The translations under genes and the position numbers were made by a program. The notes beneath the pieces were generated by a model. It did no database searches and had not been told where the DNA came from. It saw only the letters and a list, made by a program, of their open reading frames with translations. From Nakamurella sp040546275 (GTDB taxonomy: Bacteria; Actinomycetota; Actinomycetes; Mycobacteriales; Nakamurellaceae): a DNA stretch of 64,000 nt. The stretch lies in assembly GCF_040546275.1 (NCBI RefSeq), contig NZ_JBEPNO010000013.1, positions 62,001-126,000 on the forward strand, read 5' to 3'. Shown here piece after piece: positions 18,333 to 26,484 of the stretch. How positions within the stretch are numbered: position 1 is the stretch's first letter; each line of letters begins with the position of its first letter.

Positions 18333-19256
18333 TCAGGACTCCGCGAGGCGTTCGCGTTCCTCGTCCACGTTGAAGTCGGCGGGCGGATACTGCGGGTCCA
18401 GTTCGCGGAGCGTCTCCAGCAGCAACGAGGCAATCGCCCAGTTCCGGTACCACTTGCGATCGGAGGGAATGACGAACCACGGTGCACCCAGCGTGTTGCA
18501 GCGTCGCAGTGCCTCGGCGTACGCGTCCTGGTAGTCGCTCCAGTAGCCACGTTCCGTCAGGTCCGCGGGGTTGTACTTCCAGTACTTGGTCGGGTCGTCG
18601 AGTCGGGCCTCGAGTCGCTCCCGCTGCGTGTCCTTGGAAATGTGCAGGAAGCACTTGACGACTACGGTCCCGTTGCGCAGCAGGCCACGTTCGAAGGCGT
18701 TGATCTTCGCGTAGCGCTTGGACCACTCCTCGCGCGGCACCAGATCATGCACCCGGACGACGAGCACGTCCTCGTACTGGGACCGGTTGAAGACCCCGAT
18801 CTGGCCGGCCAACGGCACCTGGGCCGCGATCCGCCACAGGAAGTCGTGGGCCAGCTCCTCCTTGTTGGGTTTCTTGAACGAGGTCAGGTGGACGCCGGCC
18901 GGATTGAGCAGACCCAACACGTGCTTGACGACGCCGTCCTTGCCCGAGGTGTCCATCCCCTGCAACACCAGCAGCACGCGGCGTTGCCCACCGCGGATCG
19001 ACTCCGCGACCAACTTCTCCTGCAGCGCAGCCAGTTCGGTGCCGATTCCGATCATCAGCCGCTGCGCCTCGTCCTTCTGCTGCGGTCCGGCCGGCCGGCC
19101 GGCCGTGGCGATCGACCGGAGGTCAACGGGCCCCGGGGGCAGCGACAGCACCTTGGCCGTGCTGTCCTGCTGGGCGGTCACCTGTTCGATGACGTCTCCG
19201 CGATCGACCTTCTTGCTGCTCTTCTTGGAGTCGGACCGACTCTTCTTCGGGGCCAT
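18333..19256 (-). CDS. ppk2: PPK2-family polyphosphate:nucleotide phosphotransferase
   Basis: This 307-residue protein contains the PPK2 core: Walker A GMDTSGKDG (residues ~97-105), the lid region, FNRSQYEDVL as the Walker B-like segment, and DYQDAYAEAL near the C-terminus. The first ~20 residues are Lys/Ser-rich. PPK2 enzymes transfer phosphate between polyphosphate and nucleotides. The subclass (AMP, ADP or GDP as acceptor) cannot be fixed by eye. It is the first gene of the minus-strand operon with cofC and is divergent from rocD. Polyphosphate metabolism together with GTP-using F420 synthesis is suggestive but unproven as a functional link. Confidence 0.88.
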   Translation of the reverse strand: MAPKKSRSDSKKSSKKVDRGDVIEQVTAQQDSTAKVLSLPPGPVDLRSIATAGRPAGPQQKDEAQRLMIGIGTELAALQEKLVAESIRGGQRRVLLVLQGMDTSGKDGVVKHVLGLLNPAGVHLTSFKKPNKEELAHDFLWRIAAQVPLAGQIGVFNRSQYEDVLVVRVHDLVPREEWSKRYAKINAFERGLLRNGTVVVKCFLHISKDTQRERLEARLDDPTKYWKYNPADLTERGYWSDYQDAYAEALRRCNTLGAPWFVIPSDRKWYRNWAIASLLLETLRELDPQYPPADFNVDEERERLAES

Positions 19257-19462
19257 GGGTCACTTTCCCACAACGTTCCGTCGAGGTCTCCCGGAAAGAC
19301 GCATGAATTCGCACATGGGCGCATGCATCCGACCCCTGCCGGGACAGGGTCTGCGCCCGTAGGCTCGAAAGGTCAGCGCCGGGCAACACCCGACGCACAG
19401 ATGTGTGCCCAGGCCCGGCCCGTCCTGTGGCCGAGCCGCCCGAGAAGAAGAGAGCGACCACC

Positions 19463-20698
19463 GTGACCAGCGCGCCCACCAGCCACGACCCCCAGTTCTA
19501 CCTGGATCTGGACGACAACTGGTGCACCCACAATTACCACCCGCTGCCGGTCGTCATCGCCGAGGCGGAGGGCGCCTGGGTGACCGACGTGGCGGGCAAG
19601 CGCTACCTCGACATGCTCGCCGGGTACTCCGCGCTCAACTTCGGGCACGGCCACCCGGCTCTCGTCGCCGCAGCCAAAGAACAGCTCGACCGAGTCACCC
19701 TGACGTCACGCGCTTTCCACCACGACCAGCTCGGCCTCTTCTGCCAGGAACTGGCCGAACTGACCGGCACTGAGATGGTGCTACCGATGAACTCCGGTGC
19801 CGAGGCGGTCGAGGCTGCGCTGAAGGTCGCGCGCAAGTGGGCGTACACGGTGAAGGGGGTTCCGGAGAACCAGGCGCAGATCATCACCGCCGGCGGAAAC
19901 TTCCACGGCCGCACCATCTCCATCATCTCGTTCTCCGACGACCCGGTCGCCACCGCCGACTACGGGCCCTACACACCGGGTTTCGTGGGCGTCAAGTACG
20001 GCGACGTGGAAGCTCTGACTGCGGCCATCACCCCCCACACGGCGGCCATCCTGCTCGAGCCGATCCAGGGCGAGGCCGGGGTTCTCGTACCACCCGCCGG
20101 TTACCTCGCCGAGGTCCGCCGCCTCTGCGACGAGAACGACGTGCTGTTCATCGCTGACGAGATCCAATCCGGGCTCGGGCGTACCGGTGCACTGCTGGCT
20201 CTGGATCACGAAGGTGTCAAGGCGGACCTCTACACGCTCGGCAAGGCACTCGGCGGCGGCATCATGCCGGTATCGGCCGTGGTGGGCAGGAAGTCGGTGC
20301 TGGGTGTGCTCCAGCCGGGACAACACGGATCCACCTTCGGCGGCAACCCGCTGGCCTGCGCGATCGGCCGGGCCGTCATCAAATTGCTGGCCACCGGCGA
20401 GATGCAGGCCAGGGCCAAGGATCTCGGAGATCACCTGCACGCCAGGCTGAACGCGCTGATCGGGCACGGCGTCGCCGACGTCCGTGGCCGCGGCCTGTGG
20501 GCCGGGGTACAACTCTCGCCCGAGGTCGGCGCTGGTCGCGCGATCAGCGAGGAGATGGCCCGCCGCGGCATTCTGATCAAGGAAACCCACCAGACCACGC
20601 TGCGTTTCGCTCCGCCGATCGTGATCACCCGCGAGGAACTCGACCAGGCCGTCGACACCCTCGCCGCCGTCATCTCGGAGTTCCGCGGCCGCCGCTAG
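19463..20698 (+). CDS. rocD: Ornithine aminotransferase (ornithine--oxo-acid transaminase)
   Basis: This class III PLP aminotransferase of about 411 residues has YSALNFGHGHP near the N-terminus, MNSGAEAVE (PLP phosphate site), IADEIQSGLGRTG (cofactor aspartate) and TLGKALGGG with the Schiff-base lysine. Ornithine transaminases convert ornithine plus 2-oxoglutarate to glutamate semialdehyde. The overall pattern, including the GGNFHGRTISIISFS motif, favours RocD over acetylornithine or GABA transaminases. GTG at 19463 follows a GAAGAAGAGAG tract; the 60-bp upstream extension has no coding look. The gene is convergent with zapE across a 20-bp hairpin. Confidence 0.88.
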   Translation: MTSAPTSHDPQFYLDLDDNWCTHNYHPLPVVIAEAEGAWVTDVAGKRYLDMLAGYSALNFGHGHPALVAAAKEQLDRVTLTSRAFHHDQLGLFCQELAELTGTEMVLPMNSGAEAVEAALKVARKWAYTVKGVPENQAQIITAGGNFHGRTISIISFSDDPVATADYGPYTPGFVGVKYGDVEALTAAITPHTAAILLEPIQGEAGVLVPPAGYLAEVRRLCDENDVLFIADEIQSGLGRTGALLALDHEGVKADLYTLGKALGGGIMPVSAVVGRKSVLGVLQPGQHGSTFGGNPLACAIGRAVIKLLATGEMQARAKDLGDHLHARLNALIGHGVADVRGRGLWAGVQLSPEVGAGRAISEEMARRGILIKETHQTTLRFAPPIVITREELDQAVDTLAAVISEFRGRR

Positions 20699-20741
20699 CG
20701 TCCTGCACAGTGATCGCAATAGCGATCACTGTGCAGGACGC
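20698..20741. terminator. Perfect 20-bp stem hairpin between convergent rocD and zapE
   Basis: Arms 20698-20717 and 20722-20741 are exact reverse complements with an AATA loop. The stem begins at the last base of the rocD stop codon. With no T-run it may work in both directions for the convergent genes. Confidence 0.75.
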
Positions 20742-20755
20742 CAGGGGGTTGCGGC

Positions 20756-21784
20756 TCAGATCATCCGACGCTGGTCGCTGCTCTGCTCGCCCTCGCGGGT
20801 GAGGGCGAGGATCCGGCTGGTCGCCCGCAGGTACTTCTTGCGGTAGCCACCGCGGAGCATTTCCGGGGTGAACAGCTGATCCAGCGACACTCCGGAGGCG
20901 CGGACCGGGATCGTCCGGTCGTAGAGGCGGTCGATCAGCACCACCCATCGCAGGGCAGCGCCTTGGTCGGGGAGCGGCCTGACTCCCGAGATGTGAACGG
21001 CTGCAGCATTTTCCACCAACTTCCCGTAGGTGGAGGGATGTAGCTTCGCCAGTTTCGCCGTCAGCGCGGCGAAGGAGTCGAGGGTGGAGCCGGGGGTCCG
21101 GCCGGCGACTGCCTGCAGAGCGTTGTCCGACATCGGATCCGGGGCCTGGGCGAGGCCGGCGTGTCGGAAGTCCGGGCCATCGATCCGCAGTGTCGTGAAG
21201 CGGTCGGACAACCCCTGGATCTCCCGACGGAAGTCGTCGGCCGCGAACCGGCCCTCGCCGAGCTTGTCCGGCAGCGTGTTCGAGGTGGCAGCGAGGAAGA
21301 CGCCGGCGTCGGCCAGCTGGCCCAGCAACCTGGTCATCAGCATGGTGTCGCCCGGGTCGTCCAGCTCGAACTCGTCGACGGCCAGCAGGCGATGGGCGGA
21401 CAGCCGCCGCACCGTCTCGACGAACCCGAGTGCACCGACCAGGTGGGTGTATTCGACGAACGTTCCGTACGCCTTCGGGCCCGGCACCGCGTGCCAGAGC
21501 GAGGCGAGCAGGTGCGTCTTCCCCACGCCGAATCCGCCGTCCAGGTAGACCCCGGCGGTGGTGGAGGCCGCGGATTTGCGGAACCAACCCTTCTTCGGCG
21601 GATCGGCGATGGTCCCGGCCACCTTCTGGAGGGCGTCCAGCGCCTCCGACTGCGATCGCTCCGCCGGATCGGGTCGGTAGGTGCTGAACCGGGGTCCCTC
21701 GAATCGGGGCGGAGGCACCAGCCCCTTGATCAGTTGATCGGGGCTGACGACCGGCATCACATCGACAAGATGATCCAGGGACAC
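20756..21784 (-). CDS. zapE: AFG1/ZapE-family ATPase
   Basis: This P-loop ATPase of about 342 residues has Walker A GGFGVGKTHLL, Walker B LLAVDEFELDDPGD and sensor-like AATSNTLPDKL, as in ZapE/AFG1 proteins. These act on FtsZ-ring or membrane-protein turnover in other bacteria. I chose GTG at 21784 (VSLDHLVDV), which keeps the conserved N-terminus and lies eight bases after a TACCCT -10-like box. ATG at 21757 is the alternative. The open frame runs 520 bp further upstream, but that part overlaps the divergent reductase gene and looks like a shadow. Mycobacteria have the same zapE / RibD-like / secreted hydrolase order (Rv2670c-Rv2672, from memory). Confidence 0.85.
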   Translation of the reverse strand: MSLDHLVDVMPVVSPDQLIKGLVPPPRFEGPRFSTYRPDPAERSQSEALDALQKVAGTIADPPKKGWFRKSAASTTAGVYLDGGFGVGKTHLLASLWHAVPGPKAYGTFVEYTHLVGALGFVETVRRLSAHRLLAVDEFELDDPGDTMLMTRLLGQLADAGVFLAATSNTLPDKLGEGRFAADDFRREIQGLSDRFTTLRIDGPDFRHAGLAQAPDPMSDNALQAVAGRTPGSTLDSFAALTAKLAKLHPSTYGKLVENAAAVHISGVRPLPDQGAALRWVVLIDRLYDRTIPVRASGVSLDQLFTPEMLRGGYRKKYLRATSRILALTREGEQSSDQRRMI

Positions 21785-21792
21785 GAGGGTCC

Positions 21793-21798
21793 AGGGTA
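21793..21798 (-). promoter_or_regulatory. -10-like element of zapE
   Basis: On the minus strand TACCCT (TANNNT) is followed by eight bases and the GTG at 21784. This suggests a leaderless or nearly leaderless transcript. Confidence 0.35.
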
Positions 21799-21896
21799 GA
21801 GAACGTCCGGGGCCCGTCGAGCGAGAAGACCCGTCCCGAGCAGGAGATTCACCGCACAGCCGACCGGCCGGCGCGCGGTCGTGATGGGATGGGTGG

Positions 21897-22634
21897 GTGC
21901 TGCGCTGCCACCCCGACCACCTCGACTCCCCCGATGACGACGCGCTCGCCGCTGCGTACGCGTGGCCGACGGACGTCGGGAACCGTCCGGTGATCAGGGC
22001 GAACATGGTGGCCGCTCTCGACGGCGGCGTCGCCGTCGACGGCAAGTCGGCCGACCTGGGTGGCCCCGGTGACCAGCGGATCTTCGCGATCCTGCGAGAT
22101 CTCGCCGACGTGCTGCTGGTTGGTGCGGGCACCATCCGGGCCGAGGGATACGGCGGCATCCGGCTGGACGACGAGCGCCTCGCCCGGCGACATCGCTGGG
22201 GCCTCGGCACCCCACCGCCACTCGCCGTCGTCACCGGCGGTGGTCTCGACCGCGACCTCGGGATCTTCACCGACAGCGAGATCCCGCCGATCCTGATCAC
22301 CACCACGAAGGGGGCAGCACGGATGACCGGCTACCCGGCCACCGTCGTCGACGCGGGTGTGGATTCCGTCGACCTGACGCGGATGGTGGCCGAGTTGTCC
22401 GGGCTCGGGTTCTCCCGGGTGCTCTGCGAGGGCGGACCGAGCCTGCTCGGGCGGCTCATCGCCGCGGATCTGCTGGACGAGCTGTGCCTGACCACCTCGC
22501 CCCTGACCCTGGGCGCCGGGCCGACCACCCTGCTCGGCGGCGTCTCCCTTCCCGCCCCAGCACGGTGGCGACTCGACACCCTTCATCTTGACGAGGACCA
22601 CCTCTTCACCCGCTACGCACGGGTTGCCGCCTGA
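21897..22634 (+). CDS. RibD C-terminal-domain reductase (pyrimidine reductase / DHFR-like)
   Basis: This 245-residue protein matches the RibD C-terminal reductase fold: RPVIRANMVAALDGGVA, an SADLGGPGDQRIFAILRDLADVLLVGAGTI segment, and RVLCEGGPSLLGRLI for nucleotide binding. It is a single-domain member without the deaminase half. Such proteins reduce a riboflavin precursor or similar substrates with NADPH. The start is GTG and overlaps the lipoprotein gene downstream by 1 nt. The mycobacterial neighbour Rv2671 occupies the same position. Whether it serves riboflavin synthesis here is uncertain. Confidence 0.8.
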   Translation: MLRCHPDHLDSPDDDALAAAYAWPTDVGNRPVIRANMVAALDGGVAVDGKSADLGGPGDQRIFAILRDLADVLLVGAGTIRAEGYGGIRLDDERLARRHRWGLGTPPPLAVVTGGGLDRDLGIFTDSEIPPILITTTKGAARMTGYPATVVDAGVDSVDLTRMVAELSGLGFSRVLCEGGPSLLGRLIAADLLDELCLTTSPLTLGAGPTTLLGGVSLPAPARWRLDTLHLDEDHLFTRYARVAA

Positions 22635-24229
22635 TGCGGGCGAGGCGCAGGACCCTGACGTCGGCCTCGATCGTGGTGGGCATCGCCACCCTGTTGGCGG
22701 CGTGCACGATCGGGCCGTCCACCCGACCTCCCCTGGCCACCTCGGACGGCGGCGGAAGGACTGGAAATGCTGCCGCGACGCCGCAGATCACATCGAGCAC
22801 CATGCCCACCGGTCCGGGGGGTGCCGGCCGCTCGTCCGATCCGGTGCAGTGGTCGTCCTGCCCGGACGGGATCGACAGCAACGCCCCCACCGGCGGTGCC
22901 GCCTTCACCCTGCAGTGCGCGGAGGTCGAGGTCCCCAAGTCGTACGCGACCACGTCGTCGGGCAGCCTCTCGGTCGCGCTGGCCAAGGCCACCACGGAAC
23001 GGACTCCGAAGGACGCGCCGCCACTGCTGGTGGTCCTCGGCGCTCCCGGGGAGAACGGCACACATCGGATCTCGTCGGTCGCGGGAGTATTGCCGGCCGC
23101 CATCACCGACCACTTCGCCGTCATCGTGATGGACCTGCGCGGCACCGGCGACTCGGTGCCGATCGATTGCGTCAGCGGTCGGAGCTCCGGTGACCTGCTG
23201 TCCCTGGGCGCCGACCCGACCACGTCGGTCGCCGCCGATCTCCTGGCCGGCCTGGCCCGCACGCTGACCTTCGATTGTGGAGACATGGTCGGACCTGACC
23301 TGACGGACTACGCCTCGGTGCCGACCGCCGACGACATCGACACCGTGCGGTCCGCCCTGGGCGTCCGGACCATCAACTTCCTCGGCCAGGGCTACGGCGC
23401 CACCCTCGGGGCGGTCTACGCCGACCGCTATCCCGGACGGATCGGCGCCTCGGTGCTGGACGGGCCGGCGGACCCCGCCTCCACCCCGGAGGATCAGGCG
23501 AATGCCGCTGCGGCCGCCTACCAGAGCGCCCTCACCTCGTTCGCCCAGGCCTGTCAGACCTTCACCGGCGGCTGTCCCCTCGGCGCCGACCCGGTAGGTG
23601 CAATCACCACGACGATCAAGAAGCTCGGCGACATCGGGATCCCCAGCTCGGACGGGCAGGAGATCACCGGCGGCAGCATCCTGCTCGCCCTGACCAGCGA
23701 GCTCGGGCGGCCTGCCGGGTGGTCGGCACTGGCGGCGGCGCTCGAGTCCGCCGGCAAGGGCGACGCCGACGCCATCGCCACGCTGCTCAGGGCCGAACTG
23801 GGCACGGACGCCATCGAGCAGCAGCAGGCGGGCCGACTTGTCTACCAGTGCAACGACTCCACCCAACGGCTCGGTGGCGCATCCTTGGCGACGGCGGTGA
23901 AAGCCGCCCGGCCCAAGGCGCCCCTGTTCGGCCCGTTCCTGCTCGGCCTGGTCGGAGTGTGCTCGTCCTGGCCGGCCCCGGACCTGGCCCTGCGCGGGGT
24001 GCGGGCGACGGGAGCGCCGCCGGTCCTGGTGGTCGGCGCGGTGGACGATCCGGTGTCACCCTTCGCCGAGATCCGTTCGCTGGTGGCGCAGATGGACTCG
24101 GCGGTGCTGCTCACCTGGCAGTCCGGTACCCACGGCGGCTACCCGACGAGCAGTTGTGTGACCGCAGCCGTTGACGCCTACCTCCTGACGGGCAAGGTCC
24201 CGGCCGCCGGGACCCTGTGCCCACCGTGA
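22634..24229 (+). CDS. Exported lipoprotein, TAP-like alpha/beta hydrolase relative lacking the nucleophile serine
   Basis: This 531-residue protein has a lipoprotein signal: basic start, hydrophobic stretch and lipobox LLAAC (Cys at ~24). The body follows the tripeptidyl-aminopeptidase-like hydrolase fold: VIVMDLRGTGDS for the oxyanion region, DDIDTVRSALGV, and a C-terminal TAP-like part with VVGAVDDPVSP and GTHGGYP holding the acid and histidine. At the nucleophile elbow, where related peptidases have GxSYG, this protein has GQGYG, so the serine is replaced by glycine. It may therefore be a binding or scaffolding pseudo-enzyme, or use another residue. It follows the RibD-like gene with a 1-nt overlap. 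Confidence 0.82.
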   Translation: MRARRRTLTSASIVVGIATLLAACTIGPSTRPPLATSDGGGRTGNAAATPQITSSTMPTGPGGAGRSSDPVQWSSCPDGIDSNAPTGGAAFTLQCAEVEVPKSYATTSSGSLSVALAKATTERTPKDAPPLLVVLGAPGENGTHRISSVAGVLPAAITDHFAVIVMDLRGTGDSVPIDCVSGRSSGDLLSLGADPTTSVAADLLAGLARTLTFDCGDMVGPDLTDYASVPTADDIDTVRSALGVRTINFLGQGYGATLGAVYADRYPGRIGASVLDGPADPASTPEDQANAAAAAYQSALTSFAQACQTFTGGCPLGADPVGAITTTIKKLGDIGIPSSDGQEITGGSILLALTSELGRPAGWSALAAALESAGKGDADAIATLLRAELGTDAIEQQQAGRLVYQCNDSTQRLGGASLATAVKAARPKAPLFGPFLLGLVGVCSSWPAPDLALRGVRATGAPPVLVVGAVDDPVSPFAEIRSLVAQMDSAVLLTWQSGTHGGYPTSSCVTAAVDAYLLTGKVPAAGTLCPP

Positions 24230-24354
24230 GGCGGGGGCCGGCGGGGTCACCAGCTGGCAGGGTCGCGGGCGGGCACGATCACCGGCACGGAAGCGTCAGC
24301 CTTCCGTCATCTGTTCGGAGTCGTTCAAGCCTCGTTCGGCACATGGCCCGCGGG

Positions 24355-24360
24355 TACCGT
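24355..24360 (+). promoter_or_regulatory. -10 element of leaderless msrB promoter
   Basis: TACCGT (TANNNT) is followed by seven bases and the ATG of msrB. There is no ribosome-binding site between them. Confidence 0.5.
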
Positions 24361-24367
24361 CGAAGCC

Positions 24368-24781
24368 ATGAGCACACCTGCAAAAGTCGTCAAATCAGAA
24401 GAGCAGTGGAAGGCCGAACTGGCGCCGGCGGAGTACCGCGTCCTGCGTGAGTCGGGCACCGAGCGCGCGTTCACCGGGGAGTACACCGACACCACCACGA
24501 CCGGCGTCTACTACTGCCGGGCCTGCGGATCCGAGCTCTTCCGGTCCGACACGAAATTCCCGTCCCACTGCGGATGGCCCAGCTTCTACGCGCCGTCGGA
24601 TTCGGACAACGTCACACTCGTGACGGACCGGAGCTTCGGCACCGTCCGCACCGAGGCGCGCTGCGCCACCTGTGACTCACACCTCGGCCACGTCTTCACC
24701 GGCGAGGGCTACAAGAACCCGACGGACGAGCGCTGGTGCATCAATTCGATCGCACTGCGACTCGAGCCGAACGCCGGCTAG
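24368..24781 (+). CDS. msrB: Peptide-methionine (R)-S-oxide reductase
   Basis: This 137-residue MsrB is complete. It has the two zinc-binding CxxC pairs (CRAC and CATC), the FPSHCGWPSF active-site region, SHLGHVF, and the catalytic cysteine in RWCINSIAL near residue 126. MsrB reduces methionine-R-sulfoxide in proteins. Proteins of this length without an export signal work in the cytoplasm. The gene is monocistronic with a likely leaderless promoter. msrB also lies near RibD and secreted-hydrolase genes in mycobacteria (Rv2674). Confidence 0.95.
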   Translation: MSTPAKVVKSEEQWKAELAPAEYRVLRESGTERAFTGEYTDTTTTGVYYCRACGSELFRSDTKFPSHCGWPSFYAPSDSDNVTLVTDRSFGTVRTEARCATCDSHLGHVFTGEGYKNPTDERWCINSIALRLEPNAG

Positions 24782-24927
24782 CACCGCAACGGACGAAGTT
24801 GATTGCTGGGCCGGCGGCGGAATGCGGCGGCCCTGCAGATGCCGACAGCTTTCGTTCGCCGGCCCCACTCCGTTCGTCCGAGCCGGGACGGGCGGCGTGG
24901 GAGAGCATCGATGTCGGTCCGCGGTCG

Positions 24928-24933
24928 TAGTGT
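24928..24933 (+). promoter_or_regulatory. -10 element of leaderless DUF3000 promoter
   Basis: TAGTGT (TANNNT) ends seven positions before the A of the ATG at 24940. This is the same geometry as at 12351. Confidence 0.5.
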
Positions 24934-24939
24934 CCGGAT

Positions 24940-25524
24940 ATGACCACCACGGCCGGCCAGGTTGCCCCCGCCGCATTCCAGGCCGCCCTCGACCAGTTCG
25001 ACCTCGTCCGCGTCCGTCCGGAGATCGAACTGGGTGAGCTGCCCGCCCCCACCCGACTCGCCCCCTGGAGCCATGCGGTGTCGGCTTCCGTGCTGTGGGG
25101 CGGCGACAGACCGGAGTCCGCGTCGGGAAGGTTGATCCTGCTCTATAACCCTGATGGCGTAACGGCGTGGGATGGCACTCTTCGAGTTGTCATTTTTGTC
25201 ACCGCCGAGGTGGACGACGAAATCGCCCGCGATCCGCTGCTGCCCGACGTCGCCTGGAGCTGGTTGACCGACTGCCTGGAGTCGTCCGGGGCTGCTTTCA
25301 CCGCTCTGGGAGGCACGGTGACCTCGACCTCGTCGACCCGATTCGGGGACATTGCAGGCCCCGGCAGGACCGATGACCTGGAATTACGCGCTTCCTGGAC
25401 GGCGACCGACGAGAACAGCGGGCTTCACCTCGCGGCTTTCACCGATCTGCTTGCGATCGCAGCTGGACTTCCACCAGAAGGCGTCGCGGCCATCAGCCGG
25501 CCCGTTTCCCCGAACGTACGATGA
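24940..25524 (+). CDS. DUF3000 domain protein
   Basis: This 194-residue protein has no signal peptide or membrane segment. It carries the family pattern RPEIELGELPAPTRLAPWSHAVSA near the N-terminus, PRGRLILLYNP-like (SGRLILLYNPDG), and AWSWLTDCLESSGAAF in the middle. DUF3000 genes commonly stand just before a response regulator and ribonuclease D in actinobacteria, as here. The function is unknown. ATG at 24940 is supported by the placed TANNNT element and by family length. Confidence 0.85.
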   Translation: MTTTAGQVAPAAFQAALDQFDLVRVRPEIELGELPAPTRLAPWSHAVSASVLWGGDRPESASGRLILLYNPDGVTAWDGTLRVVIFVTAEVDDEIARDPLLPDVAWSWLTDCLESSGAAFTALGGTVTSTSSTRFGDIAGPGRTDDLELRASWTATDENSGLHLAAFTDLLAIAAGLPPEGVAAISRPVSPNVR

Positions 25525-25726
25525 CACTGACTACTGATAGTCAAGGATGAGCACATCGTGTGCTTGACCATTCCAGCAACTTGGGCAGAGACTGGATGCA
25601 GGGCATGCAGAACATGCCAGCAAGTGATTCAGTTCCGGTGAACCGGGCGCCTACCGACCTCTCGGGGTCACGACAGGGTCAAACGTGCAGTTCAGAACCG
25701 ATCCATTCGCTTCGGGAGGCAGACAG
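25525..25726 (+). promoter_or_regulatory. Upstream region of the LuxR-type regulator with two dyads
   Basis: Two short inverted repeats lie in this ~200-bp gap: GACTA-ctga-TAGTC (25529-25542) and GGCATG-N5-CATGCC (25602-25618). The second has the size of a dimeric regulator site and could be autoregulatory. A ribosome-binding site GGGAGG is at 25714-25719. No clear -35/-10 pair was found. Confidence 0.4.
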
Positions 25727-26395
25727 GTGAGCATCTCAACGCTCGGCATCGACCAGGGTTCGATGCGTCGGGTCGAAGAACTGCCCGTCGGTGTGGGTGC
25801 TCTGCCCGCGCAGCGTTCGCCAGTCCGCGACTCGATGAGCAACTCGCTCCGCGCGGCCACGGTGTTACTGGTTGATCCGGACCGGGCCACACGTGAAGCA
25901 CTGCAGGCCGGTCTGATCGAGGTGGGCATCGGTCGGGTGATCCCGACCACCTCCCTTGCGGGCGTCGAGGAGCTCAGCGAGCGTGGTGTCGTCGGGGATC
26001 TGGCGCTCATCAGCCTGCTGACCGGGCCCGACGCCGGGAAGATCATCAACACGCTCCGCACGGCAGGCTGGGCGCGGGTCCTCGCGCTGGCACCGACCGC
26101 CGACATCGGGCCGGTGATCGACGCAGTCGGTGCCGGTGTGAACGGCGTGCTGATCGGTCGCCGCGCCAACCCGGCCGCCGCCAACATCCCCAGCTCGATC
26201 CACGATCTCTCGTCGCGGGAGATCGAGGTGATCCGCCTGGTGGCGGACGGCCGGTCCAACAAGTGGATCGGGGACGAGCTCAGCCTGTCCGCTCTGACGG
26301 TCAAGAGCCACCTGGCTCGGATCGGCCGCAAGCTGGGCACCGGCGATCGGGCTCACATGGTCGCTCTGGCCATGCGGGCCGGCGTCATTTCCTGA
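25727..26395 (+). CDS. LuxR/NarL-type regulator with aspartate-less receiver
   Basis: This protein of about 222 residues has an N-terminal extension, a receiver-like domain (starts TVLLVDPDRATREAL) and a C-terminal LuxR helix-turn-helix (SSREIEVIRLVADGRSNKWIGDELSLS, then TVKSHLARIGRKL). The acidic pair of a receiver is present (VDPD), but the position of the phospho-acceptor aspartate reads LALISLLTG, with serine in place of Asp. The conserved lysine is not obvious either. It therefore probably does not respond to classical phosphorylation. GTG at 25727 is favoured by GGGAGG seven bases upstream; ATG at 25685 would add 14 residues. No histidine kinase is adjacent. The same gene order before rnd is known, from memory, in streptomycetes. 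Confidence 0.83.
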   Translation: MSISTLGIDQGSMRRVEELPVGVGALPAQRSPVRDSMSNSLRAATVLLVDPDRATREALQAGLIEVGIGRVIPTTSLAGVEELSERGVVGDLALISLLTGPDAGKIINTLRTAGWARVLALAPTADIGPVIDAVGAGVNGVLIGRRANPAAANIPSSIHDLSSREIEVIRLVADGRSNKWIGDELSLSALTVKSHLARIGRKLGTGDRAHMVALAMRAGVIS

Positions 26396-26460
26396 CGTCC
26401 GGACGCGCCGCGCTGACCGACGGATCGACCGGCCCCGTCGCCGACCTGCATCAGGCGCAC

Positions 26461-26472
26461 CCTGACGTCAGG
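26461..26472. promoter_or_regulatory. 12-bp perfect palindrome upstream of rnd
   Basis: CCTGACGTCAGG is its own reverse complement and lies 12 bp before the rnd start. It could be a regulator site; no partner is known. Confidence 0.35.
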
Positions 26473-26484
26473 CAGACTGTCGCC

